Below, piece after piece: positions 51,803 through 59,215 of a stretch of 64,000 bases of DNA. The number at the start of each line of letters is the position of its first letter. Positions within the stretch are counted from its first letter, which is position 1. Where the stretch lies: assembly GCA_964563855.1 (NCBI GenBank), contig CAZLYU010000011.1:10146-74145 (forward strand), written 5' to 3'. The notes beneath the pieces were generated by a model. The model did no database searches, was not told the origin of the DNA, and saw nothing but the letters and a program-made list of their open reading frames with translations. Made by a program: the position numbers and the translations under genes. The DNA is from JAFGRR01 sp964563855 (GTDB taxonomy: Bacteria; Planctomycetota; Phycisphaerae; UBA1845; Fen-1342).

Positions 51803-52969
51803 CTAGAAGTAACTGCTGAAGAACGGGAGGACGTCGCCGTCCCAGATCTTGCGCCACTCGACGCGTACGTCGGCGATTGGCGGGCCGACGACGGTGATCA
51901 TGTCGTTGCGGATTTGACCCAAGCCGCCGTCATAGGCGCGGGCGAGATGACGTACGGTGTGCGGATCGTGCCCGATGACGCGCGCGGCAGTCGCGTCGGC
52001 GGCGACGGGGTCGAAGCTCGCGAGCACCAGCCAATCGCCAAGCCGGTGGCGCAGATCGACGCGGACGCCTTCGTTGGGTCGCGCCCAGGGTCCGGTGCCT
52101 TCGAGGCCGATCGATGCATCGACGATCGTGAGGTCGGGTTGGAGGGCGGTGCACACGTCGAGGAAGCAACTCTCGACCCCCCCCGCCGCCCAGTGCAGCG
52201 CGCTGCGACCGGTGTCTTCGGTACCGCCGCCGTAGACCGAGATCGGCGCGACGCCGACGAAGTTTTTCAATCCGCTCGAGAGCTGGGCCAGGCGGTGGGT
52301 CTTGAGGACGGGGATGCTGATGATGCGGTCGGCGCGGCTGACGAGGCTGGAGACGAGGATCTCGCCTAGATCGGTGCGTGGGCTGGGAACCGGATCCCAC
52401 GCATCGCTGTCGCGGTTCAGACACGCCAGCGCCACGCGGTCGTCGTAGATCGCGTTGAGTCGAGCGACTTCGGCGGCGGCGTGGGAGGAGCCGTCCAGGG
52501 TGACCACTTCCTCCCAGTCGAACGCGTACACCTGCGAGCCGTCGCCGATCGTGACGCGGCTGGCCCCGGCTTGCAGGCAGGCTTCGGCCGCGGCGAGCGC
52601 TACCTCGACCTTGCTGCAGGCGCCGGCGGTCATCGCGTTGTCGCGACCCAGTCCGATTTCGAGGAGGTTCATCTTGATGAAGACCGTCTCGCCGGGCTGC
52701 ATCATGCGGCCCATCCCGCCGAGGCTGGCGAGCGCGCGGTGCGTCATTTCGAAGAGATCGCGGCCAGTGGCCGTCGCGACGGTTGCACCGGCGTTTGTCG
52801 GTTGACTGGGAACCGGGCGGGCTCCGGCGTCGAAGAGCACGCCGAGGCCGTCGGTGCAGCCGGCTCCGAGGACGGCGGCTGCGCCCGTTGCAGCGCACGC
52901 AGCGCGGGCGGCATGACGCAAGAACTGACGGCGGCTGATGCAGGGCGTGACGTCTGACATGGGCCGCAT
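51803..52969 (-). CDS. Tat-exported DUF362 domain protein
   Basis: A 388-residue protein with a twin-arginine signal: SRRQFLRHAARAACAATGAAAVLGAGC. The Cys at the end could also be lipidated, so it may be a Tat lipoprotein. The mature part has DUF362 features: TVFIKMNLLEIGLGRDNAMTAGA, VTIGDGSQVYAFDW and ISIPVLKTHRLAQLSSGLKNFVG (the KTH and SGxKN motif). The family is sometimes fused to 4Fe-4S domains; none is present here. Function is unknown. An ATG nine bases after the one at 52969 is also possible. It converges on the XRE gene and diverges from the serpin gene. Confidence 0.85.
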   Translation of the reverse strand: MRPMSDVTPCISRRQFLRHAARAACAATGAAAVLGAGCTDGLGVLFDAGARPVPSQPTNAGATVATATGRDLFEMTHRALASLGGMGRMMQPGETVFIKMNLLEIGLGRDNAMTAGACSKVEVALAAAEACLQAGASRVTIGDGSQVYAFDWEEVVTLDGSSHAAAEVARLNAIYDDRVALACLNRDSDAWDPVPSPRTDLGEILVSSLVSRADRIISIPVLKTHRLAQLSSGLKNFVGVAPISVYGGGTEDTGRSALHWAAGGVESCFLDVCTALQPDLTIVDASIGLEGTGPWARPNEGVRVDLRHRLGDWLVLASFDPVAADATAARVIGHDPHTVRHLARAYDGGLGQIRNDMITVVGPPIADVRVEWRKIWDGDVLPFFSSYF

Positions 52970-53140
52970 GGTAACGGCACGATGGTGCGTCTGGTACGCT
53001 CACGATTGCGTGCTCGCGGGGCACTTGGGCGTTGCGCGGCTCCGCCGCTCGCGCCAGGCACAACGCTAACCAGCGGGCGATCGAAGCGGGCGTGTGGTAC
53101 GCTGCCCCCGCTCAGCAAACTATCGCAGAGGACCCCATCG

Positions 53141-54409
53141 ATGTCACCGCGGACCGTAGCTTGCATCTTTAAACTCGTGGCGCCGCTGTTGTGTTGCAGC
53201 CTGGCGGCTTGTGGTGCGGAGCCGCGCACTCCTTCCCAGACGGTGCAGATGGAAAGCAAGATCGACACTGACGCGACGCGACCGACGACCGTGGGCGACG
53301 ACGCCCTCGACGAGGCGGCCGAGGGTGTGAATCGCTTCGGCGCCGCGCTGTTCGGCGCGCTGGGCGATGAGGATGAGAATGCGACGCTCTCGCCGGTCAG
53401 CGTGTTGGGCGTGCTGGGGATGCTGCAGGTCGGCGCTGCGGGAGATACGGGCGACGAGATCGTGCGACTGCTGCATGCCGACGACGTTGCCGAACCGGTC
53501 GGTGCATGGGCGGAGCTGCTGAGGCGGTTGTCGGCGGAATCTGACGGCGTGCAACTCACGGTCGGGAACGCCCTATGGCTGCAAGATGGGTACGCCATTA
53601 AAAGCCGCTACGTCGATCAGGTGCAGACACGCTTCGACGCGCCGGCCAAACCGGTCGATTTTGGCAACGCGCCGGGTGACGCCGCAGAAACCATCAACAA
53701 GTGGGTGGCGGAGGCGACGAAGGATCGCATCACGCGGCTCATCACGCGTGACATGATCACGCCGCAGTTGCGATTGATCGCCACCAACGCCGTCTATTTC
53801 AAGGGGCGGTGGGCGGAGCAGTTCGACCCGGAGGCCACGCAGGGGGCGCCGTTTACGTTGGCATCCGGCGAGACGGTTCAAGTTGACATGATGCGGCGGA
53901 TGGGCCGCTACGCGATGCAGGCGGGGGACGACTATCGATCGCTGGCGCTGCCGTATGCTGGCGAGCGATTCGAAATGGTGGTGGTGCTGCCCAACGCCGG
54001 CGCGACGGTCGCCGACGTTCTGCCGAAGCTGGCGGAGGCGGTGAGGTTTGAGGAGCGCGACGGTCGGCGTCGGATGGCGGAGATTGTGGTCGGTCTGCCG
54101 CGGTTCACGTTCGAGAAGACGTTGCGACTGAGCCGGCCGCTGCAAGACTTGGGGCTGCGGGCCGCGTTTGACCCGTCCCGTGCAGACTTCAGCGGTATCA
54201 GCGACGAGCAACTGGTGCTCAGCTTTGTGGTGCAGAAGACCTTCATTCAGGTCAACGAGGAGGGAACCGAGGCTGCTGCGGCGACGGGAGGCGGCGTGCG
54301 CGCGACGTCGATGCCGCCGCAGTTCATTGTTGATCGGCCGTTTCTGTTCGTGATTCGAGAGCGCAGTGGTGGGCCGTGGCTGTTTTTGGGGCGTGTGGCG
54401 AAGCCATAG
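53141..54409 (+). CDS. Serpin-family lipoprotein (protease inhibitor)
   Basis: A 422-residue serpin with a lipoprotein signal (LLCCSLAACG, lipobox LAAC). The fold landmarks are complete: NATLSPVSVLGVLGMLQVGA, LIATNAVYFKGRW, LPNAGATVADVL and VQKTFIQVNEEGTEAAAATGG, the hinge of an inhibitory serpin with small residues at P12-P9. Counting from the P15 Gly, the reactive-centre P1-P1' bond is Thr-Ser in RATSMPPQ, and the following FIVDRPFLFVIRE is the conserved C-terminus. P1 Thr suggests a target protease with a small S1 pocket. The start has GAGGA upstream of the ATG at 53141. It probably protects the envelope from secreted proteases. Confidence 0.92.
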   Translation: MSPRTVACIFKLVAPLLCCSLAACGAEPRTPSQTVQMESKIDTDATRPTTVGDDALDEAAEGVNRFGAALFGALGDEDENATLSPVSVLGVLGMLQVGAAGDTGDEIVRLLHADDVAEPVGAWAELLRRLSAESDGVQLTVGNALWLQDGYAIKSRYVDQVQTRFDAPAKPVDFGNAPGDAAETINKWVAEATKDRITRLITRDMITPQLRLIATNAVYFKGRWAEQFDPEATQGAPFTLASGETVQVDMMRRMGRYAMQAGDDYRSLALPYAGERFEMVVVLPNAGATVADVLPKLAEAVRFEERDGRRRMAEIVVGLPRFTFEKTLRLSRPLQDLGLRAAFDPSRADFSGISDEQLVLSFVVQKTFIQVNEEGTEAAAATGGGVRATSMPPQFIVDRPFLFVIRERSGGPWLFLGRVAKP

Positions 54410-54688
54410 GGAGCGGATCGCTCTGGGGGTCGCGTGCCGATACGGGCAGCGGTCGACATGGCGTTCGGGCGGAAAGTGATGCAACGTTCACGGTCCGAGA
54501 ACTTGGCATGTTTTCTGAGTTGGGAATTTTCGCTTGCATTGCGTGACAGGGTCGCGTAATTATTACGCTCGACGGCGAAGAAGTTTAACAATATTATTTT
54601 CTAAATGGAAGGATGAGGCAAGAACCGTTAAGCACTGTGCATAGCCGCTGCGCATATTGTAGGGAGCGCACACGCCGGCCTGACCCAG

Positions 54689-55315
54689 GTGTTCGACACC
54701 ACCTGGAACAAGCGCGGCGAGCAAGATCTGATTAATGGTCTTGCGATCAACAGCAAAGACTTTGACAACGACGGTATCAAGAGCGGCGTGGGCGACATCC
54801 TGAGCAGCGCCGACTGGATGCGCGTGGACGACAGCATGGACGGCACCTGGTACGACCTGAACGGCGGCATCAGCATCGAAGCCATCTACACCAGCGCCGA
54901 CCTGACCTTCGGCTTCGCCACGCTGGCGGGCGGACAGGCCTCGTTCACCACCAACCTGCCGGGCAAGTCGTTCACCAACGACAACGGCGACGCGGGCGTC
55001 TTTGACGAAGTGAACGACGCCGGCACTTTCGACCACATGCCCAACTCGGACAAGCTCGTGTTCGGCGTGACCTCGGGCAGCAAGACCCTGTACAGCAACG
55101 CGGCGTGGAACGGCGGCAAGGATCGCATGGTCACCTTCCAGAGCAAGTCGGACCCGACCAAGTTCGCCTTTGCGTTCGAAGACGGGAACGACGACGACTA
55201 TCAGGATTTCGTCGTGGTGCTGAATCACCTGACGAACATTCCCTCGCCGAGCGCGGTGCTGCTCGGTCTGGTGGGTCTCTCGGCGCTCGGCGGCATCGCG
55301 CGTCGCATCGCCTAA
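54689..55315 (+). CDS. PEP-CTERM-like exported protein, apparently frameshifted in the signal peptide
   Basis: 208 residues are readable from the GTG at 54689, but the secretion signal is missing in this frame. Upstream in the same frame the sequence reads ALCIAAAHIVGSAHA before GLTQVFD, a good signal-peptide end, and is closed off by a TAA at 54629. An ATG at 54613 in another frame reads MRQEPL and would join perfectly if one A of TTAAGC (54628-54633) were absent. The body is beta-rich (DLTFGFATLAGGQASFTTNL, LVFGVTSGSKTLYSNAAW), and the tail IPSPSAVLLGLVGLSALGG plus ARRIA is a PEP-CTERM variant. Either a sequencing indel or an inactivating mutation is likely. Confidence 0.65.
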   Translation: MFDTTWNKRGEQDLINGLAINSKDFDNDGIKSGVGDILSSADWMRVDDSMDGTWYDLNGGISIEAIYTSADLTFGFATLAGGQASFTTNLPGKSFTNDNGDAGVFDEVNDAGTFDHMPNSDKLVFGVTSGSKTLYSNAAWNGGKDRMVTFQSKSDPTKFAFAFEDGNDDDYQDFVVVLNHLTNIPSPSAVLLGLVGLSALGGIARRIA

Positions 55316-55349
55316 GCCCCGCGGCTTCGGTAGACGACCTTACGCAGTA

Positions 55350-55385
55350 AAGAGGCGGCGGCAGCCTGTGCTGACGCCGCCTCTT
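55350..55385. terminator. Strong intrinsic-terminator-like hairpin
   Basis: Arms AAGAGGCGGCG (55350-55360) and CGCCGCCTCTT (55375-55385) are perfectly complementary, and the loop extends the stem with CAGC/GCTG around CTGT. The plus strand continues TTGTGTTTGG. It lies between the PEP-CTERM-like gene and the convergent phytase-like gene and can serve both. Confidence 0.75.
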
Positions 55386-55443
55386 GTGTTTGGTCTGACT
55401 CGGACGGCTGTCACGCTTGCACGGCAACGGCCTCGAGCCGTTG

Positions 55444-56547
55444 CTATTCGCCTGCCATGTGCCGCCGATGCTGATCGATCAAGCGACGGATTTGGTCGAG
55501 CGGGTAGGCCCGCACGGCGGCGTCATTGTGGACGGCGTAGAGCAGTCCGGCGTTGAAGTCGCCGACGCGGGCGTCGAACAAGCAGATTCCGTCGGTCCGG
55601 GCGATCAACGGTTCGCCCGTGAAGTAGGCGACGTGTTGGTAGGTTTGCCGATCGAACACATGCCACGTGGTCATCAGGTCCTGCTGATCGGTCACAATGA
55701 TGCAGCCCGCTTGCGTGTCCGCGCTGGCGTCGGCCGGCAAGATCACAATGCCTTCCGCATCGCCGCGGATATAGCCGGCTGCGATGACGTCGCCGGTGAA
55801 CACGCCGTCACGCGTGTACGCCTTTACGTCGCGGCTGTCTTCGTCGCAGAGGAATACGCGATCACGTGCGTCGTCGACCACGATCGACTCGGCTTCGGCG
55901 ATCACGCCCGGACCGTCCTTCGCGCCGAACGTGTGGATTAACTCGCCATGCACGCGGTCGCCGCGCAGCGCGATGCGAAAAACGCGTACGGTCTTCTCGG
56001 GCGCGACCTCGGTGTCGGTGACGTAGAGGTGCAACACGCCGTCACGCCACGAGGTTGCGACGCCGTAGGGACGATTCAAGACGTCATCGCCGAAGATACC
56101 GGCGGGTTGGTGGGTGTCGGCCCAGAGCGCTTGCACGCGGTTGTTGTCGCGTTCGACGACGAAAATGAGGGGTCGCGTCATGCTGGCGTCGGCTCGGACG
56201 CGGCGGCTACCGCCTTTGGCGTCGGCTTCAGCGAGGCTGTCGAGCTTGACGGGGTGTTCGGCCGCGGCGACGCCGTTTGGATAGCGAAACTCGCCGGGCG
56301 CGGCGCCGGTGCGGCCGATGTTCTTGATGAATCGTCCGGCAGCGCCGTCGAAGACATGCAGCACATCGCCGTCTTTGGCGGTCGCAAAGACGTGGACGGC
56401 GTCGCCGACGCGGATGGCGGCGAGCGAGTCTGTATTCTGATAATCGACCCCGGTTGACTGCCACGCTTGAGGAATCGAGGGGGCCCCCACGGTCGGTGTT
56501 CCCGCCGCCGCGAGCGCGATCACACTACCAAAAACGACAGCCCACAT
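55444..56547 (-). CDS. Secreted beta-propeller phytase-like protein
   Basis: A 367-residue exported protein. A signal peptide (GSVIALAAAGTPTVGA) precedes propeller-type repeats: NTDSLAAIRVGDAVHVFATAKDGDVLHVFDG, GEFRYPNGVA, LNRPYGVAT, EAESIVVDDARDRVFLCDED and GDAEGIVIL. The combination of HVFDRQTYQHVAYFTG and RTDGICLFD near the end resembles beta-propeller phytases (PF02333-like), which release phosphate from phytate in a calcium-dependent way. Other NHL-type propellers have similar repeats, so the activity remains a prediction. It converges on the PEP-CTERM-like gene. Confidence 0.65.
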   Translation of the reverse strand: MWAVVFGSVIALAAAGTPTVGAPSIPQAWQSTGVDYQNTDSLAAIRVGDAVHVFATAKDGDVLHVFDGAAGRFIKNIGRTGAAPGEFRYPNGVAAAEHPVKLDSLAEADAKGGSRRVRADASMTRPLIFVVERDNNRVQALWADTHQPAGIFGDDVLNRPYGVATSWRDGVLHLYVTDTEVAPEKTVRVFRIALRGDRVHGELIHTFGAKDGPGVIAEAESIVVDDARDRVFLCDEDSRDVKAYTRDGVFTGDVIAAGYIRGDAEGIVILPADASADTQAGCIIVTDQQDLMTTWHVFDRQTYQHVAYFTGEPLIARTDGICLFDARVGDFNAGLLYAVHNDAAVRAYPLDQIRRLIDQHRRHMAGE

Positions 56548-56729
56548 CGCAAGCTCCTTCGCGTCTAATGGTTACGCGCGGTCACCACGCCGCTTTCGCA
56601 GATGCGGCGGCGATTCGGCTCGACGCTCGACATCTGGGAAATATTCGCGCGAGTGGCGCGAATACTCAACCATACGCCGTCCGGTCAGAGACGCCGGAGG
56701 CGGTCAAGGTGCAATGGAGGCGGCGTCCC

Positions 56730-57464
56730 ATGAACGAGCATCCGCAGATCATCGTGAACAAGCGCAGTGGGTTTCTGACCGCGTTGGCGCACGGCTTCTT
56801 CGGTCTGTTGATCGCTGTCGTCCTCGTCGTGGCGGTCGTCGTTGTGACGGGCGTTTACTTTGCCGATCGCAACATCGGGCAGGTCATCGCGCTGACGCGC
56901 GACGCCGGCGGTAGTTTGCGTGAGTGGCGGGAGTTTTTGCCGCCGGCGATCAGTGAAGCGCTCGAAGACCGTCGCGCCCCTGACTACCGAAACGCGCTCG
57001 AGATCGAGGCGCTGGTCGCGGACGCCGACGCGCAGGGGGTCAGTTCGCACAGCCATCACAACAACAGCCGATACGTCCTGGTACGGGTGAGCAACAGGGG
57101 CGATGAGGTGATCTCGCTGCTCACCGGTCGCATCGTGCTGTACGACGCGAATCGCGTGCCAGTGCACGAGAAGGTGGTGGCGGTCGCGACGCCGTTCGCG
57201 TTGGATATCGATCGTGAAGACAAGTGGCGTGGGCCGCTATGGCCTGGTCAGACGCGCGAATTCGTTGCGACGCGGGCGCCGACGCGTGGTGAATACCATG
57301 CGGAGTTCGACCTGGCGGACCTGCGTACGTGGGTGGAGCCATTGTCTCGCGACGTTCGGCCCGCGATCGCGCCCCCTGCTCCGCCGCAGCCGGCGTCTGT
57401 TCCGCCAGCGGCGCCGCAGCCGTCGGTTCCGCCGCAGCGGGTAGCGTCGCCGCCGCAGGGCTAA
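56730..57464 (+). CDS. Hypothetical membrane-anchored protein with Pro-rich tail
   Basis: A 244-residue protein. One membrane segment (FFGLLIAVVLVVAVVVVTGVYF, about residues 23-45) follows a short cytoplasmic N-terminus. The external part holds a small beta-sandwich-like domain (RYVLVRVSNRGDEVISLLTGRIVLYDANRVPVHEK, then RGEYHAEFDLADL), reminiscent of FxLYD/LEA-type domains. The last 30 residues are Pro/Ala/Gln-rich (APPAPPQPASVPPAAPQP). GGAGG lies 11 bases before the ATG at 56730. Its stop codon overlaps the stop of the convergent ribBA gene on the other strand (57461-57464). Function unknown. Confidence 0.6.
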   Translation: MNEHPQIIVNKRSGFLTALAHGFFGLLIAVVLVVAVVVVTGVYFADRNIGQVIALTRDAGGSLREWREFLPPAISEALEDRRAPDYRNALEIEALVADADAQGVSSHSHHNNSRYVLVRVSNRGDEVISLLTGRIVLYDANRVPVHEKVVAVATPFALDIDREDKWRGPLWPGQTREFVATRAPTRGEYHAEFDLADLRTWVEPLSRDVRPAIAPPAPPQPASVPPAAPQPSVPPQRVASPPQG

Positions 57465-58750
57465 ATGTTTTTGAGCGTATGGCCGAGTTTCTGCCGCTTT
57501 ACTTCGAGGTAGCGGCGGTTGAACTCGTTCGCTGGCGCCTCGAGGGGGGTTTGCTCGACGACGTCGATGCCGTAGACGGCAAGTCGGCTGACTTTCTTTG
57601 GATTGTTGGTCAGCAGTCGCACGCGCGACACGCCGAGGTCGCGCAGGATTTGGGCGCCGAGTCCGTAATCGCGTCGATCGATCGGGAGCCCGAGGGCGGT
57701 GTTCGCCTCGACGGTATCGAGCCCCTCGTCCTGCAGGCGGTAGGCGTTGAGCTTGCTCAGCAGTCCGATGCCGCGGCCTTCCTGACGCAGGTATACGACG
57801 ACGCCGCGGTCGGCCTGCGCGATCTGCTCCATCGCGAGCACCAACTGGCTGCCGCAATCGCACCGCATGGAGCCGAAGACGTCGCCGGTGAGGCATTCGG
57901 AGTGCACGCGGACGAGCAGCGATTCGTCGATTTCTTTCACGCGGCCGTTTTCGTCGAGCGCTCCGACGTCGCCGCGGCACAGCGCGACGTGGGTCGCGTC
58001 GTCGACCGGTGAGCGGTATGCCGTGAGCGTCCAATCGCCGAAGGCGTTGCGGATGGGGATCGTCTCGACCCGTTCGACGAGGCGCTCGCGCTGGGTGCGA
58101 TGCTCGATGAGCGCGGCGACCGTGCACATTTTCAAACCGTGGGTTCGGCAAAACTCACGCAGTTGGGGGACTCGCGCCATGGTGCCGTCTTCGTTCAGAA
58201 TTTCGATGATCGCGGCCGCCGGCGTGAGCCCCGCGAGCCGACAGAGATCGACGGAGCCCTCGGTCTGGCCGGGTCGCACGAGCACGCCGCCGTCGCGAGC
58301 GATGAGCGGGTTTACATGTCCGGGCCGCATGAAGTCGGTCGGCTGCGCGTCGCTAGCGGCGAGGCGTTGAACCGTCGCGGCGCGGTCGCTGGCGGAGACG
58401 CCGGTTGTGACGCCGAATTTCGGGGCGGCGTCGACGGTCACGGTGAACGCAGTTCCGAGTCGGGTGGTGTTGACGGGCGCTTGCGGGGGCAACTGCAGCC
58501 GGGCGCAGCGTTCGGCGGCCATGGCGACGCACAATGTTCCGCGGCCCTCGCGGAGCATGAAGTTGATGCGATCGGGCGTGACAGCCTCGGCGGCGCAGAC
58601 CAGATCGCCTTCGTTCTCACGGTCTTCCGCGTCGACGAGTACGACCAGTTCGCCGCGCCGGATCGCATCGATCGCTTCGGGGATGGTGCAGAAGGCGTCG
58701 TTGGATTCGCAGTCGCTCTGTCTGGGGATTGGGGCGGCGGCGGTCGTCAT
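57461..58750 (-). CDS. ribBA: Bifunctional DHBP synthase / GTP cyclohydrolase II
   Basis: A 429-residue fusion enzyme of riboflavin synthesis. The N-terminal RibB domain has VVLVDAEDRENEGDLVCAAE, RPGHVNPL and the TEGSVDLCRLAGL loop; it makes dihydroxybutanone phosphate from ribulose 5-phosphate. The C-terminal RibA domain has VHSECLTGDVFGSMRCDCGSQL (zinc Cys triad) and YLRQEGRGIGL; it opens GTP to form the pyrimidine precursor. The ATG at 58750 has GGAG upstream. An ATG at 58783 would add 11 residues and is equally in frame. It stands alone, divergent from clpS. No FMN riboswitch pattern was recognised in the short upstream region. Confidence 0.93.
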   Translation of the reverse strand: MTTAAAPIPRQSDCESNDAFCTIPEAIDAIRRGELVVLVDAEDRENEGDLVCAAEAVTPDRINFMLREGRGTLCVAMAAERCARLQLPPQAPVNTTRLGTAFTVTVDAAPKFGVTTGVSASDRAATVQRLAASDAQPTDFMRPGHVNPLIARDGGVLVRPGQTEGSVDLCRLAGLTPAAAIIEILNEDGTMARVPQLREFCRTHGLKMCTVAALIEHRTQRERLVERVETIPIRNAFGDWTLTAYRSPVDDATHVALCRGDVGALDENGRVKEIDESLLVRVHSECLTGDVFGSMRCDCGSQLVLAMEQIAQADRGVVVYLRQEGRGIGLLSKLNAYRLQDEGLDTVEANTALGLPIDRRDYGLGAQILRDLGVSRVRLLTNNPKKVSRLAVYGIDVVEQTPLEAPANEFNRRYLEVKRQKLGHTLKNI

Positions 58751-58891
58751 GCCTGCGGTTCGCTCCAGTGCGGGGTTACGCATACTTCACATGATAGTCC
58801 CACTACGTCCTCTGCGGCGCGATGCGTTTGGCGGGGCGCCAGCCGGCGCCTATGATGCCTACTCGGACGCAAGGAGGCTGTGCGATCGGCG

Positions 58892-59215
58892 ATGACACGA
58901 TTGCAGGAAACGGTTACGGCGGAGCCCATCACCATCCCGCCCCGGCTGGCGCCGCTCTATCACGTGATCTTGCTGGATGACGATGACCACACGTACGACT
59001 ACGTGGTCGAGATGCTGATCAAGCTGTTTCGCCGGTCGCCGAAAGAAGCCTTCGCGATGGCGGTCGAAGTGGATTCGACCGGTCGGGTGATTGTGTTGAC
59101 CGCGCCTTTGGAGCAAGCCGAATTCAAACGCGACCAAATCCACGCTTACGGGGCCGATTGGCGGCTGGAGCGATCGGCCGGATCGATGAGCGCCGTGCTC
59201 GAGCCCGCCGCGTGA
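58892..59215 (+). CDS. clpS: ATP-dependent Clp protease adaptor ClpS
   Basis: A 107-residue adaptor. The core is classic: PLYHVILLDDDDHTYDYVVEMLIKLF (the DD and the N-degron pocket), then KEAFAMAVEVDSTGRVIVLTAPLEQAEFKRDQI. ClpS delivers N-end-rule substrates to ClpAP or ClpC. The start is uncertain: AAGGAGG (58871-58877) is 2 bases from a GTG at 58880 and 14 bases from the ATG at 58892. ClpA or ClpC is not in this window, although clpB follows 4 kb downstream. Its stop overlaps the start of the next gene (GTGA). Confidence 0.9.
   Translation: MTRLQETVTAEPITIPPRLAPLYHVILLDDDDHTYDYVVEMLIKLFRRSPKEAFAMAVEVDSTGRVIVLTAPLEQAEFKRDQIHAYGADWRLERSAGSMSAVLEPAA

Noticed and set aside
54411..54424. GAGCG-GAT-CGCTC palindrome after the serpin gene as a terminator
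   Set aside because: Short stem and no T-run; judged coincidental in GC-rich sequence.
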